A program made the translations under genes and the position numbers. Shown here piece after piece: positions 10,672 through 21,664 of a stretch of DNA of 64,000 nt; position 1 is the stretch's first letter; every line of letters begins with the position of its first letter. The DNA is from Chlorobiaceae bacterium (GTDB lineage: Bacteria > Bacteroidota > Chlorobiia > Chlorobiales > Chlorobiaceae), in assembly GCA_013334225.1 (NCBI GenBank), contig JAAXXY010000001.1:1-64000 (forward strand), read 5' to 3'. A model generated the notes under the pieces. That model did not search any database. It was given only the letters and a program-made list of their open reading frames with translations, and was not told the DNA's origin.

Positions 10672-12234
10672 ATGGTTAGAAAGCAGATAAAAGATGAGGT
10701 GCAGGACAGGAGGTCCCAGATCGCGACCGCTTTCGGTGAGATCGAACAGTCAAAAATCTTTCTGGATAAACGCACGGAGAGTGCGGCTGTAAAAATGGAT
10801 ATCGCAGATCTGCTCAAGGATATCATCCAGAAACAGCTCAGAAAGGATTATGATCCGGAAGTGGATGCCAACATCTTCATCAATCCTGAGCGAGGCGATT
10901 TCGAGGTCTACATCCTGAAGAAAATTGTGAAGGAAATTGATATTCCCGCTATCGAGATCACTATTGATGAGGTGAGGAAAATCGATGATTCACTTGAGGT
11001 CGGTGATTTCTATGAAGAAGGTCCGATTAAACTGGAAGATTATCTGAGCAGGAAATCGATACAGATTATCAAACAGTCTGTCCAGAAGAAAGTTCGGGAT
11101 CTTGAAAGGCTTGTGGTTTATGAAGAGTGCCTTGAGAAGGTCGGAGAAGTGGTTGCCGGGGAAGTTTACCAGATCCGCTCAAACGAGGTTATTTTCACCT
11201 ATAATACATCAAAGGATCATCGTGTGGAGCTTGTCCTTCCAAAATCGGAGATGATGAAGAAGGATAATCCGCGCCGGACACCGAGGATGAAGCTTTATGT
11301 CAAACGCATCGAACGTGAAAAAGTCAAGGTCAAGCTCGATGACGGATCGGTTGTTGAAAGGGAAAAGCCGGACGGCGGCATGAAAGTGATTGTGTCGAGA
11401 GTTGATGACCGCTTTTTATACAAGCTTTTTGAACAGGAAGTACCTGAAATTCTCGACGGTCTGATTGTTATCAAGGCAATTGCAAGGGTGCCCGGTGAAA
11501 GGGCCAAGGTTGCCGTTGAATCGACCAGTGCCAGGATTGATCCGGTTGGAGCGACGGTCGGGTACAGGGGAAAACGTATCCAGAGCATTGTCAAGGAGCT
11601 GAACAACGAGAATATCGATGTTATCTACTATGCGGATGAGCCGCAGATCTATATATCGAGGGCATTGCAACCTGCAAAAATTGATCCGCTTACCGTTCAT
11701 GCCGACATGAAAACCAGAAAGGCCAGGGTGATGCTGAAGCCCGACCAGATCAAATATGCCATCGGAAAGAATGGTAACAATATACATCTTGCTGAAAGAC
11801 TTACCGGCTACGAGATTGAAGTATATCGCGATGTCATCGACAAATCCATGGAAGATCCTACCGATATAGATATTATCGAGTTCCGCGAGGAGTTTGGTGA
11901 TGATATGATTTATCAGCTTCTCGATGGCGGTCTTGATACTGCGAAAAAGGTATTGAAGGCAGGGGTTGATGAGATCGAAAAATCTCTGATCGGACCTTCC
12001 AGGCAGGAAGAGACTGTTGTTTTCACCAAAGGCCGTAAAAATATTCAGAAGCCGAGAGAACGCAAATTGACCGATGACGAAAAGCGTTACTGGAGGAAAA
12101 TTGCGGAAAACATCTATAAAACCGTAAAGGAACAGTTTACCGAATCGGATTTTCAGGATATTTTCAAGGACGATGACTTTCCGGTATTTGATCAGCCGGA
12201 GTCGAACGAGTCCGGATCGCCTGACGAAGAGTGA
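10672..12234 (+). CDS. nusA: Transcription termination/antitermination protein NusA
   Basis: S1/KH domains, VGATVGYRGKRIQSIVKELNNENIDVIYY; gene order. Confidence 0.97.
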   Translation: MVRKQIKDEVQDRRSQIATAFGEIEQSKIFLDKRTESAAVKMDIADLLKDIIQKQLRKDYDPEVDANIFINPERGDFEVYILKKIVKEIDIPAIEITIDEVRKIDDSLEVGDFYEEGPIKLEDYLSRKSIQIIKQSVQKKVRDLERLVVYEECLEKVGEVVAGEVYQIRSNEVIFTYNTSKDHRVELVLPKSEMMKKDNPRRTPRMKLYVKRIEREKVKVKLDDGSVVEREKPDGGMKVIVSRVDDRFLYKLFEQEVPEILDGLIVIKAIARVPGERAKVAVESTSARIDPVGATVGYRGKRIQSIVKELNNENIDVIYYADEPQIYISRALQPAKIDPLTVHADMKTRKARVMLKPDQIKYAIGKNGNNIHLAERLTGYEIEVYRDVIDKSMEDPTDIDIIEFREEFGDDMIYQLLDGGLDTAKKVLKAGVDEIEKSLIGPSRQEETVVFTKGRKNIQKPRERKLTDDEKRYWRKIAENIYKTVKEQFTESDFQDIFKDDDFPVFDQPESNESGSPDEE

Positions 12235-12282
12235 TCTTTCGGATAAAAAGTAATGAGTTTTTTCAATCCATAGGAGGATGTA

Positions 12283-15039
12283 ATGGCCGTTGAGGACATG
12301 GAAAAGAAATATCGGATCAGTGATATAGCGAGGGAACTTCAGGTTAGTCCGCAGGAAGTATTACTTTTTGTCAAGAAGGAAGGTGGCAAGGTGGCCTCTA
12401 CCTCCTCTATGGTCATTGAAGATATACGCGATTTGATTTTCGACCATTTCAGCGTAGAGAAGAAAATGGTCGATGAAACAAAAAAAATCAGAGCGGAAAA
12501 ACAGTTGAGATTATCGAGGCTCGAAGAGCAGTCCCGAAAAACATACGAGAAAGAGAAGCAGCTCAGTGAAACTCTTGCGCCGGCTGCAGTTGCTGTGCCT
12601 GTTGTTCATGAAGTTAAAAAAGATGCGGTTTCCCTTCCAGTCGCGCAGCCTCCTGTTGTGGAAAGTGTTCCCGAACCTGTCATCGAGCCTGAAATCCCGG
12701 ACGTTGAAGCAACGGTAGTCGAGGTGCCTGAACAGGAAGAGCCGGTACTGGTTGTTGTGGAAGTGCCTCAGGAACCCGAGAAGAAGCCTGAAAAAGAGGA
12801 ACCTCCAGTTAACGAGCAGCTTTTATCTTTTGATATTCCCCAGAATATCGGCGGCCTTACCGTACTTGGCACTCTTGATATGCAGGCAGGACGAAGTGCG
12901 GAATCGGAACGCCGCAAGAAAAACCGTAAAAAGAATTTCAAGGAATCGGCTGATGCGCTGAAAGATGAATTTGAGCCGAAAGTAGCTGAAGACCGTATAG
13001 AAGAGAAGGTAGTGCCGAAAAAGAAACCGGGCAAGCCGCCTGTTGAGGAAAAGCCCAAGGTTGCAACAACAATCGATGACAGTACCAGCCTGAGAAAGAA
13101 GAAAGGCAAGAAGAAAAAGAAACCTGAAGTGGATGACAAGGTGATTTCAGCAAACATCCGTTCCACGATCAGCGGCATGGATGATGCAGCAGGTTCAGGT
13201 TCCCGCCAGAAATTCCGCAGACAACGCCGTCTTGATCGTGAAAGGGAGTTGGAAGAAGCTGAAGCTTTCCGTGAATCACAGCAAAAAATTGTCAGGGTAA
13301 CTGAATTTGTTTCTCCGCATGAACTTGCCGAGCTGATGGGCATTACGGCGAAAGACATCATCCAGAAATGTTTTTCTCTTGGAAAATTTGTCACGATCAA
13401 CCAGCGTCTTGACAAGGAAACGATAGAGCTCATCGCACTTGAATTCGGTTTCGAGGCGGAATTCGTTTCTGAAATCGAAGCTACGGCCGTTTCCGTCGAG
13501 GAGGACGAAGACACCGATCTCCAGACCCGTCCGCCCGTTGTCACGATCATGGGACATGTCGACCACGGCAAGACCTCCCTGCTCGATTACATAAGGAGCA
13601 GCAAGGTTGTTGCCGGTGAATCCGGAGGCATCACCCAGCATATCGGCGCTTATGAAGTTACCGTGGAAGGCGACAGAAAAATAACGTTCCTCGACACCCC
13701 GGGTCATGAAGCATTCACGGCCATGAGGGCTCGAGGCGCACAGGTAACAGACATCGTTATTCTTGTGGTTGCTGCAGATGACAGCGTCATGCCCCAGACC
13801 ATCGAAGCTATCAACCATGCGAAGGCTGCAGGAGTGCCGATCGTTGTTGCAATCAATAAAATCGACAAGCCTGAAGCCAATCCTGAAAAAATAAAGACCC
13901 AGCTCTCCGAAGCAGGCGTGCTGGTTGAGGAGTGGGGTGGTGAGCATCAGTGTCAGGAAATCTCCGCGAAGAAAGGTATCGGTATTGCCGAACTTATGGA
14001 AAAAGTTCTGACCGAGGCTGAAATGAGGGAGCTCCAGGGCAATTACTCCGACTACGTCAATGCCCGGGGTATTATTGTCGAATCGGAACTTGACAAAGGA
14101 AAAGGTGTTATATCCACAGTGCTTGTTCAGCGTGGACTTCTCAAGGTCGGTGATCCTTTTGTAGCCGGGAACACGATGGGCAAGGTACGGGCACTGATGG
14201 ATGAAAGGGGCAAGAGAATTTCTTTTGCCGGTCCCTCCCAGCCTGTCAGGGTGCTTGGTTTCGAAGACCTGCCCCAATCCGGTGATGTGCTGACCGTAAT
14301 GGATTCTGACAGAGAGGCGCGTGAACTCGCTCAGAAACGTCAGATCATCAGGCGCGAGCATGATTTCCGGCGTAGTACAAGGGTAAAGCTCGACAGCATC
14401 GCACGCCAGATCAAGGAAGGTCTGATGAAGGAATTGAGTGTGATTATCAAAGCCGATACCGATGGTTCCATACAGGCCCTCGCAGACGGCCTCATGAAAA
14501 TCCAGAACGAAGAGGTGAAGGTTCAGATCATTCACCAGGGTGTCGGTCAGATCACCGAAACCGACGTGCTGCTTGCAGCAGCTTCCGATGCCATTATCAT
14601 CGGTTTCAGGGTAAGGCCGAACGTGAATGCCAAGAAGCTTGCCGAGAAAGAAGATCTCGATATCCGTTTCTACAGTGTTATCTACCATGTGCTTGAAGAT
14701 GTCGAAAAGGCACTCGAAGGGATGCTGTCACCGGAACTGCATGAAGAAAGTCTCGGTTCCATTGAAATCCGCCAGATTTTCAGAGTGCCGAAAGTCGGCA
14801 ATGTTGCCGGTTGCTATGTGCTCGAAGGAAAGATTTTCCGGGATTCAAAGGTTCGGCTGCTGCGTGATGGGGTCCAGATCTATGACGGACAGCTCGATAC
14901 GCTCAAGCGCTTCAAGGACGATGTCAAGGAGGTTGATGCCGGGTACGAGTGTGGATTGAGCATAAAGAATTTCGATGATATAAAAGTCGGTGATATTGTT
15001 GAAGCATACAAGATCGTTGAGAAGAAACGGAAACTGTGA
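12283..15039 (+). CDS. infB: Translation initiation factor IF-2
   Basis: [40 protein letters not shown] motifs. Confidence 0.98.
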   Translation: MAVEDMEKKYRISDIARELQVSPQEVLLFVKKEGGKVASTSSMVIEDIRDLIFDHFSVEKKMVDETKKIRAEKQLRLSRLEEQSRKTYEKEKQLSETLAPAAVAVPVVHEVKKDAVSLPVAQPPVVESVPEPVIEPEIPDVEATVVEVPEQEEPVLVVVEVPQEPEKKPEKEEPPVNEQLLSFDIPQNIGGLTVLGTLDMQAGRSAESERRKKNRKKNFKESADALKDEFEPKVAEDRIEEKVVPKKKPGKPPVEEKPKVATTIDDSTSLRKKKGKKKKKPEVDDKVISANIRSTISGMDDAAGSGSRQKFRRQRRLDRERELEEAEAFRESQQKIVRVTEFVSPHELAELMGITAKDIIQKCFSLGKFVTINQRLDKETIELIALEFGFEAEFVSEIEATAVSVEEDEDTDLQTRPPVVTIMGHVDHGKTSLLDYIRSSKVVAGESGGITQHIGAYEVTVEGDRKITFLDTPGHEAFTAMRARGAQVTDIVILVVAADDSVMPQTIEAINHAKAAGVPIVVAINKIDKPEANPEKIKTQLSEAGVLVEEWGGEHQCQEISAKKGIGIAELMEKVLTEAEMRELQGNYSDYVNARGIIVESELDKGKGVISTVLVQRGLLKVGDPFVAGNTMGKVRALMDERGKRISFAGPSQPVRVLGFEDLPQSGDVLTVMDSDREARELAQKRQIIRREHDFRRSTRVKLDSIARQIKEGLMKELSVIIKADTDGSIQALADGLMKIQNEEVKVQIIHQGVGQITETDVLLAAASDAIIIGFRVRPNVNAKKLAEKEDLDIRFYSVIYHVLEDVEKALEGMLSPELHEESLGSIEIRQIFRVPKVGNVAGCYVLEGKIFRDSKVRLLRDGVQIYDGQLDTLKRFKDDVKEVDAGYECGLSIKNFDDIKVGDIVEAYKIVEKKRKL

Positions 15040-15056
15040 ACAGTGAAAGCTGAAGT

Positions 15057-15416
15057 ATGTCAATAAGAACAAATAAAGTTGCGTCGCTGCTCCAGCAGGA
15101 GCTCGGCGCGATTCTTGAAAAAGAGCTGCCGAGGAGCGGGCCGATCATTACTGTTGTGGATGTGAAGGTTACGGCTGATTTAGGTATCGCACGCATATAT
15201 GTTTCCATCATCGGTACTCCCGAAGAGAAGGAAGCAGCCATGGATTATCTGCATGAGGAAACCAAAAACATCAGAATGATTCTGTCTTCGAGAATCCGTC
15301 ATCAGTTCAGACGTATTCCCGAACTCGAATTCTATGAGGATCACCTGTATGAACAGGCGAGCAGGATCGAACAGCTTTTGAATGAGGTAAGGAAAGGTTC
15401 GGCCGACAGGAATTAA
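15057..15416 (+). CDS. rbfA: Ribosome-binding factor A
   Basis: N-terminal RTNKVASLLQQELGAIL, RIPELEFYEDHLYEQASRIEQLL; gene order. Confidence 0.95.
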   Translation: MSIRTNKVASLLQQELGAILEKELPRSGPIITVVDVKVTADLGIARIYVSIIGTPEEKEAAMDYLHEETKNIRMILSSRIRHQFRRIPELEFYEDHLYEQASRIEQLLNEVRKGSADRN

Positions 15417-15463
15417 CAGAGAATGATTTGCAGATAGTGGTAAGAGATGAACAGCATATCGGG

Positions 15464-16165
15464 ATGCCAATTCAGGATGAAGGTGCTATCCTGCTGATAG
15501 ACAAGCCTCTTGACTGGACATCGTTCGATGTCGTTGCAAAAATAAGGAATACCTACAATCGCAGCGGTTTAAAACGGAAAGTCGGGCATTGTGGTACACT
15601 CGATCCTAAAGCGACGGGATTGCTTATTCTTGCTTCAGGCAGGAAAACCAGGTCCATTCCCGACCTTGAAATTCTTGACAAGGTTTATGAAGGAACCATC
15701 AAGCTGGGTGTCATGACCGAAAGCCATGATACCGAAACGGGAGAGTATGGTCATTGTTCCATAGAGCATCTGACTGAAGATCAGATCATTTCAGCAGCTT
15801 CGACGTTTATCGGCGTCCGTCTGCAGCAGCCCCCCATGCATTCGGCTGCCTGGCACAACGGTAAACGCCTGTATGAACATGCCCGCAAGGGTGAGGTGAT
15901 CAAGGAGAGGAAAGCAAAACAGATAGTCGTACATCGTTTTGATATCACCCGGATCGAGCTGCCTCTCGTCAATTTCGAACTCCATGTTTCAAAGGGAGCC
16001 TATATCAGAGTTATTGCAGATGAATTAGGCAGGCTGCTTGGCGTAGGGGGGTACCTTCTGAGTCTCAGAAGGTTGTCGATAGGACAATATACCCTGCATT
16101 CGGCAAGATCAGTGACAGAGACCATAGACGGGATTCTCTGCCAGACTTCAACTTCCATAGGTTAA
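15464..16165 (+). CDS. truB: tRNA pseudouridine(55) synthase
   Basis: LLIDKPLDWTSFDVV, KVGHCGTLDPKATGLL; start could also be 15428. Confidence 0.95.
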   Translation: MPIQDEGAILLIDKPLDWTSFDVVAKIRNTYNRSGLKRKVGHCGTLDPKATGLLILASGRKTRSIPDLEILDKVYEGTIKLGVMTESHDTETGEYGHCSIEHLTEDQIISAASTFIGVRLQQPPMHSAAWHNGKRLYEHARKGEVIKERKAKQIVVHRFDITRIELPLVNFELHVSKGAYIRVIADELGRLLGVGGYLLSLRRLSIGQYTLHSARSVTETIDGILCQTSTSIG

Positions 16166-16186
16166 GGGGAGGGGATACGGATAAGC

Positions 16187-17152
16187 ATGCTTATTGTTGA
16201 GTATGTCAATCATCAGGTTTTCACTTACGGTACCGGAGAACCGTCGGATCTGAAGCGTGAACCTTCTGCTGTAACGATCGGATCGTTTGACGGCGTCCAT
16301 GTAGGGCATCGCAGGATAATTTCAAGGATGCTTTCCGTTGCACGGCAACGTTCACTGAGAGGTGTGGTTATTACCTTCGAACCTCATCCACGGAAAGTAC
16401 TTAAAAATGAGGCGACCGGTTTTTTCGGATTATTGACTACCCTTGAGGAAAAAATTGAACTTCTGCGACAGCAGCAGGTCGATCTGCTTGTCATTGTACG
16501 TTTCACCAGGGAGTTTGCAGCAAGAAGTTCCGAAGATTTTATCTGTAACGTTCTTGTCAGGCTTATCGGCGCCAAAAGCATTGTGGTCGGGTATGATCAT
16601 GGTTTCGGCAGCAACAGGAGCGGAAGCGGAAAAACACTGGCACATCTTGGTGAAGAACTTGGGTTCGATGTCGATATTATCGATGAAGTTCGTATCGGGC
16701 AGGAACATTTCTCGAGCACAAGGATACGTCGACTGCTCGAAGCCGGTATGATCGCCGAAGCAAATGAATTTCTCGGTTCTCCCTATATGATAAGCGGAAC
16801 TGTCATAGACGGTGACAAAAGAGGACGGGAGATCGGGTTCCCGACCGTCAACCTGAAGTTGTCCGATCCGGACAAGCTGCTGCCACGTGCCGGAGTCTAT
16901 GCCGCCCGGACTATGGTTGAAGGGATTTCCTGCGTGGCTATGATGAATATAGGGTTCCGTCCTACGGTTTCTTCCGAAAACATCAGGACAATAGAAGCTT
17001 ATATTCTCGGTTTCAGCGGGGACCTTTACGGTGAACATCTTCGATTTACACTCTCTGGTTTTATCAGGGAGGAAAAGAAATTTGAGAATATCGAGGAGTT
17101 GAAAGCCCAGCTTGAAAAAGATAAAAAAACGGTGGAGTCGTATTATTATTAA
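16187..17152 (+). CDS. ribF: Bifunctional riboflavin kinase/FAD synthetase
   Basis: VTIGSFDGVHVGHRRII, GTVIDGDKRGREIGFPTVNL. Confidence 0.96.
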   Translation: MLIVEYVNHQVFTYGTGEPSDLKREPSAVTIGSFDGVHVGHRRIISRMLSVARQRSLRGVVITFEPHPRKVLKNEATGFFGLLTTLEEKIELLRQQQVDLLVIVRFTREFAARSSEDFICNVLVRLIGAKSIVVGYDHGFGSNRSGSGKTLAHLGEELGFDVDIIDEVRIGQEHFSSTRIRRLLEAGMIAEANEFLGSPYMISGTVIDGDKRGREIGFPTVNLKLSDPDKLLPRAGVYAARTMVEGISCVAMMNIGFRPTVSSENIRTIEAYILGFSGDLYGEHLRFTLSGFIREEKKFENIEELKAQLEKDKKTVESYYY

Positions 17153-17197
17153 TGCTATATTACAGGTCAACCGATTTAACATAACAAAAGAAGAGAT

Positions 17198-17467
17198 ATG
17201 AGTCTGACTAAAGAAGATAAAGGGCATGTTATCCAGCAGTTCGGCGGTTCTGAAGCGAATACCGGAAAATCAGAAGTCCAGGTGGCAATATACAGCCGCA
17301 GGATTACCGATCTTACCGCACACCTTCAGCTTCACCCGAAGGATAAGCATTCCCGCAGAGGGTTGCTCATGCTGGTAGCCAAGCGTAAAAGGCTGCTGAA
17401 TTACCTGAAAAATGTCGATATCGACAGGTATCGCAAGCTGATTGCCGATCTTGACCTTCGCAAATAA
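17198..17467 (+). CDS. rpsO: 30S ribosomal protein S15
   Basis: GKSEVQVAIYSRRITDLTAHLQLHPKDKHSRRGLL. Confidence 0.98.
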   Translation: MSLTKEDKGHVIQQFGGSEANTGKSEVQVAIYSRRITDLTAHLQLHPKDKHSRRGLLMLVAKRKRLLNYLKNVDIDRYRKLIADLDLRK

Positions 17468-17552
17468 GACGGTAGTACGTTTTTTGCCAGATCTCTGCAG
17501 GGCTGCGCTCTGCAGGCTATCTTTTTAACGAAGTAAGCAGCAGGGAGCCAGG

Positions 17553-18440
17553 ATGCTGGAAAGTATGACCGGATACGGCAGTGCGGAGACAGTTCACAGC
17601 GGCGTTCGGGCTCTTGTCGAGCTCCGGTCGGTGAACAACCGTTTTGCCGAGATCAACGTCAAGCTTCCCCGCCAGTTGCTCGCATATGAACTTGAAGTAC
17701 GTGAACTGATCAGGGCTCAGTTTCAGAGGGGAAAGATATCTGCTTTCGTACAGGTTCAGCTTGACGATGAACAACCTATTTCTGCCAGTGTCAATGCTTC
17801 TAAAGCGAGAGCTTATCGGACCCTGCTCGATGAGCTGCGAAATGAGGCCGGTATCGATACGCCTGTCAGTCTGGAGCATCTTCTCCGTTTTCCTGAAGTT
17901 TTTGACAATGGGGCTACTCCGCTCGATAATGCTGAGCAGATATGGCCAATGGTAAAGAACCTCATTCAGGATGCTGTTGCCCGCCTGAAGTCCATGCGAC
18001 GCCGTGAAGGCGAGGAGCTGTCCATTGATTTCACCAGCAGGATTACCGAGATTGAAAAAACGCTCGCTCTTATAAAAACACTTGCAGCTGATAATCTCGA
18101 GGCGATCAGAAAACGGCTTTCATCGAAAGTGGACGCAATCGCTGGAAAGGATCTTGCTTACAGCCGTGACCGTCTTGAAATGGAGCTGGTTCTTGCGGCG
18201 GACAAACTCGATATCACCGAAGAGCTTACCCGTTTTGCCAGCCATAACAAGTTTTTTCTTGATGAGCTGCACAATGATGAAGCCGGAACAGGCAGAAAGC
18301 TGAATTTTCTTCTTCAGGAGCAATTGAGAGAAGCAAACACCATTGCTTCAAAATCCCAGAATGCTGAAATTTCACAGAAAATTGTGCATGTCAAGGAAGA
18401 ACTCGAGAAAATCAGGGAGCAACTGCAAAATATAGAGTGA
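17553..18440 (+). CDS. YicC/YloC family endoribonuclease-like protein
   Basis: MLESMTGYGSAE, VELRSVNNRFAEINVKLPRQL, C-terminal QEQLREANTIASKSQNAEI. Confidence 0.93.
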   Translation: MLESMTGYGSAETVHSGVRALVELRSVNNRFAEINVKLPRQLLAYELEVRELIRAQFQRGKISAFVQVQLDDEQPISASVNASKARAYRTLLDELRNEAGIDTPVSLEHLLRFPEVFDNGATPLDNAEQIWPMVKNLIQDAVARLKSMRRREGEELSIDFTSRITEIEKTLALIKTLAADNLEAIRKRLSSKVDAIAGKDLAYSRDRLEMELVLAADKLDITEELTRFASHNKFFLDELHNDEAGTGRKLNFLLQEQLREANTIASKSQNAEISQKIVHVKEELEKIREQLQNIE

Positions 18441-18444
18441 TTTC

Positions 18445-19029
18445 ATGGCTGGAAAGAAAATACGGCAGGGGAAACTTATTGTTTTTTCAGCTCCTTCAGG
18501 TACGGGAAAGTCAACCATTGCGAAAATGGTGCTCAAGCGGTTACCCGATGTCAGGTTTTCAGTGTCGGCCACTACCCGCAAAAAGCGGGAAGGTGAGCAG
18601 GAAGGGGTCAACTACTATTTTCTGACGCACGGAGAGTTTGAAGAGAAAGTCAGGTGCGGCGGATTTATCGAGCACGAATATTTTTTCGGAAATCATTACG
18701 GAACCCTGCTCGATAAAACAAGGGAAGTTATCGAATCCGGAGCAAGTATTCTTCTTGATCTTGATGTCAAGGGTGCGATGAACCTGAAAAGGATTTTTTC
18801 CGATCAGGCGCTTCTCCTCTTTATCATGCCACCAGACATGGAGGTGCTGGAGCAGAGGCTTAAAAACCGGGACAGCGAAAACGAAGATGAGCTGAAAGTG
18901 CGTCTCGAACGTGCACGGCTTGAAATGGAATACGCTGATAAATTTGATAAAGTAATTGTCAATGATGATCTTGAGCAGGCAGTTGATGCGGTTACTTCTA
19001 TCATGAGTGAATTTATATCAAAAACGTAA
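18445..19029 (+). CDS. gmk: Guanylate kinase
   Basis: GKLIVFSAPSGTGKSTI, SVSATTRKKREGEQEGVNYYF. Confidence 0.97.
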   Translation: MAGKKIRQGKLIVFSAPSGTGKSTIAKMVLKRLPDVRFSVSATTRKKREGEQEGVNYYFLTHGEFEEKVRCGGFIEHEYFFGNHYGTLLDKTREVIESGASILLDLDVKGAMNLKRIFSDQALLLFIMPPDMEVLEQRLKNRDSENEDELKVRLERARLEMEYADKFDKVIVNDDLEQAVDAVTSIMSEFISKT

Positions 19030-19038
19030 ATATATATT

Positions 19039-19395
19039 GTGATGTCTGTTAAACCTGTTGATCTGAACAAGCTGAGAAATACTCACTCCAATTTGTACGA
19101 AACGGTGGTTGCCATTGCAAAAAGAGCAAAGAAAATTCATGACGAAGAGCGTTCGATGCTCGAAGAAAAACTGCTTCCATACAAGGAGATGATCCGCAAT
19201 CCGAGCAGTGAATCCGAATCAGACAAGATCTTTCCTGAGCAGATTGCAATCAGCCTTGAGTTTGAAGGGCGTGAAAAAGCATCACACAGGGCCATTGCTG
19301 AATATTTCGATCAGAAATATGACTATACGCTTGAAAAACCTGCTGAAAAAAAGATAATTCAATCTGAAGAAGATGATGAAGCTGACGGGGATTAA
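19039..19395 (+). CDS. rpoZ: RNA polymerase omega-subunit-like protein
   Basis: VDLNKLRNTHSNLYETVVAIAKRAKKI; directly downstream of gmk. Confidence 0.75.
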   Translation: MMSVKPVDLNKLRNTHSNLYETVVAIAKRAKKIHDEERSMLEEKLLPYKEMIRNPSSESESDKIFPEQIAISLEFEGREKASHRAIAEYFDQKYDYTLEKPAEKKIIQSEEDDEADGD

Positions 19396-19870
19396 TCAGA
19401 TTACTCTTCGGGTCAATGACCTTCGTCTTGCCGAAGATTTTTACGGAACTATTCTTGGTCTCAAACTCGATCACCGGGTTGGTGCCAATATCAGTTATCT
19501 GAGAGTAAACTCCGATATGCTTGTGCTTGTCAAGGCGGAAACACCCGGTTCACCTGAAGCAAGGGACATCAGGGTTGATCATTTCGGTTTCAGGCTCTCT
19601 TCCGATGCAGAAGTGGATGCCGCTGCCGAATATCTTGACAGCAAGGGAGTGCACTTTGTAACACGTCCGGCGCATCGAAGGGAAGGAAGGGCTTTCTTTG
19701 TCATGGATCCCGACGGCAACCTTATTGAATTTTATTCGATGCATGAAACCGGGATATTGAAGGAGGGCCAGGGAATAGATTCATCATCCCCCGGAAGCGT
19801 TGCGACCGGCACCCGCAAGAAAATGAGTGATGACATAGCTGTCACAAAGCCCCGCCGTTCAAGAAAATAA
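19373..19870 (+). CDS. VOC (glyoxalase/dioxygenase superfamily) protein
   Basis: INQITLRVNDLRLAEDFYGTILGL, MDPDGNLIEFYS. Confidence 0.9.
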   Translation: MMKLTGINQITLRVNDLRLAEDFYGTILGLKLDHRVGANISYLRVNSDMLVLVKAETPGSPEARDIRVDHFGFRLSSDAEVDAAAEYLDSKGVHFVTRPAHRREGRAFFVMDPDGNLIEFYSMHETGILKEGQGIDSSSPGSVATGTRKKMSDDIAVTKPRRSRK

Positions 19871-19884
19871 GCATCTTTTCCTGT

Positions 19885-19919
19885 CAAGCAGGCATTTCAA
19901 TGATGCCTGCTTTTTTTTA
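19885..19919. terminator. Rho-independent terminator between convergent genes
   Basis: AAGCAGGCAT-ttcaatg-ATGCCTGCTTTTTTTT. Confidence 0.8.
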
Positions 19920-20666
19920 TGCAATCCGACCCTCTCTTGAACGAAGTTCCTGTTCGACTTCCTGAAGCTGTTCCGGCGTATTGATACCGAGGATTTCAGC
20001 AGGATTGTCTGTCTTGAACGCACACACTTTTTGACCGTTTCTGAAACAGATTCCGAAAACATCCGTCAGATAATACTCTTTCTGGGCGTTGTCGGTAGTG
20101 ATCTGGCCAAGTGCCCTGAACAGCATCCGTGCGTCAAAAACATAAACTCCCGAGTTGATCTCCTTTACCATCCGTTCTTCTTCGGAAGCATCTTTGTGTT
20201 CAATAATTTTAAGGACATGTTCCGTGCCGTTTTCCCGGATTATCCTTCCGTATCCTGCAGGATTTTCGAGATCGGCAGTCAGGACGGTGGCAACGGCATG
20301 ATCCGCACGATGCAGCGAGATCAGTTTTTCCAGTGTGTCCTTTCTGACCAGCGGTGCATCACCTGATAGAATAAGTATGTCGCCATTGAAATCGTGAAGG
20401 GTGTTTTCCGCCTGCATGACAGCATGACCTGTTCCAAGTTGCGGTTCCTGGACAACCGCGGCAACAGGGTACCGAGAAGTGGCATTTCTTACCAGTTCGG
20501 CAAGATGGCCGATAATCAGAACAGTTTGAGATGGTTCGAGAGATAGTGCCGTATCGATAACATATTCAATCAGGGGGCGACCGTTGGCAGAATGAAGAAC
20601 CTTTGGAAGGTCCGATTTCATTCTGGTTCCTTTGCCGGCCGCCATGATAATGACTGCAAGTGCCAT
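19917..20666 (-). CDS. Nucleotidyltransferase, GlmU N-terminal (uridyltransferase) domain only
   Basis: VIIMAAGKGTRMKSDLPKVLH, LGTGHAVMQAE, GYGRI; ends at 249 aa with no hexapeptide-repeat domain. Confidence 0.88.
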   Translation of the reverse strand: MALAVIIMAAGKGTRMKSDLPKVLHSANGRPLIEYVIDTALSLEPSQTVLIIGHLAELVRNATSRYPVAAVVQEPQLGTGHAVMQAENTLHDFNGDILILSGDAPLVRKDTLEKLISLHRADHAVATVLTADLENPAGYGRIIRENGTEHVLKIIEHKDASEEERMVKEINSGVYVFDARMLFRALGQITTDNAQKEYYLTDVFGICFRNGQKVCAFKTDNPAEILGINTPEQLQEVEQELRSREGRIA

Positions 20667-20696
20667 TGATGAGGGAATTATGAAATTATTGATGTT

Positions 20697-21083
20697 TCAG
20701 GATAACGGTTCATCTTCCTCACCGATACGATGTCGTCTTTTTGGATTGTTCTGGCGGTCGACAATCAGTACCATTGGTTTGAAATTCCTGGCTTCTTCCT
20801 CGTCCAGGACAGCGAATGTCATGATAATGATTTCATCACCGACCAGGGCACATCTTGCAGCAGCTCCGTTCAGCTGGATCTCCCGGGAACCGGGTGCACC
20901 CTTGATAATGTATGTTTCGAAGCGCTCTCCGTTATTGTTGTTGACCACGAGCACTTTTTCATTGGGAATCATATCGGCAAGTTCAAGGAGCTCACTGTCA
21001 ATAGTGATGCTGCCTTCATATTCAAGGTCACCACTCGTTACGATAGCGTTATGGATTTTTGATTTTAACAGCTGTAATTTCAT
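20697..21083 (-). CDS. panD: Aspartate 1-decarboxylase
   Basis: [25 protein letters not shown](N)[16 protein letters not shown]. Confidence 0.95.
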   Translation of the reverse strand: MKLQLLKSKIHNAIVTSGDLEYEGSITIDSELLELADMIPNEKVLVVNNNNGERFETYIIKGAPGSREIQLNGAAARCALVGDEIIIMTFAVLDEEEARNFKPMVLIVDRQNNPKRRHRIGEEDEPLS

Positions 21084-21103
21084 GAAAAGAATGACTTCAT
21101 TAT

Positions 21104-21664
21104 TTATTTATTGATAACTGCTTCTCCGCTGACCTGGAATATGCGGTATTTTTTCAACTCCTGATCACTTTCAAAACCTTTTCCGGATATAGTCTGATTG
21201 GGCCTCGTGATGGTAACCAGCCTGTTTGAGCGAATCATTTTGTCCTTGACTGTCCATATGGCATACTCTGTTTTTACAACGGTATTGTCCTTTGAAGTCA
21301 TGATAACATTACCAAGAATTTCGATATCCCGGTTATCATGAATCACGGCTTTTCGAGCGGTTAAGGTATTAGTAGTGAGACCGTTGACATCGAAAAAGGT
21401 TACTTTCAGCCCGTTTTCAAGGTGATGTTCCGTTCCTGCTTTTGTCCGGAATTCAGCTCCATACCCGGCTTCGACGACGGCACGCCTTAAACCCGACTTG
21501 GTTACGGTAAGCCGGAGGTTCCAGCTTTCATGCAAAGGATGATTGATCCCGATATATGAGGTTTCCTGAGACGGGCGATCCTTTTGCGGATCGCCGCATC
21601 CCGATACCGTTATCGAAACAACAGACAGAAGCAGAACGCAAGACCTTTTTAAAGCTGTCTGCAA
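21104..21664 (-). CDS. LPS export protein LptC-like lipoprotein
   Basis: Lipobox-like [41 protein letters not shown]. Confidence 0.8.
   Translation of the reverse strand: MQTALKRSCVLLLSVVSITVSGCGDPQKDRPSQETSYIGINHPLHESWNLRLTVTKSGLRRAVVEAGYGAEFRTKAGTEHHLENGLKVTFFDVNGLTTNTLTARKAVIHDNRDIEILGNVIMTSKDNTVVKTEYAIWTVKDKMIRSNRLVTITRPNQTISGKGFESDQELKKYRIFQVSGEAVINK

Noticed and set aside
13276-14688. 470-aa minus-strand ORF inside infB
   Set aside because: Antisense to a clearly conserved infB reading frame; an open shadow frame without domain character.
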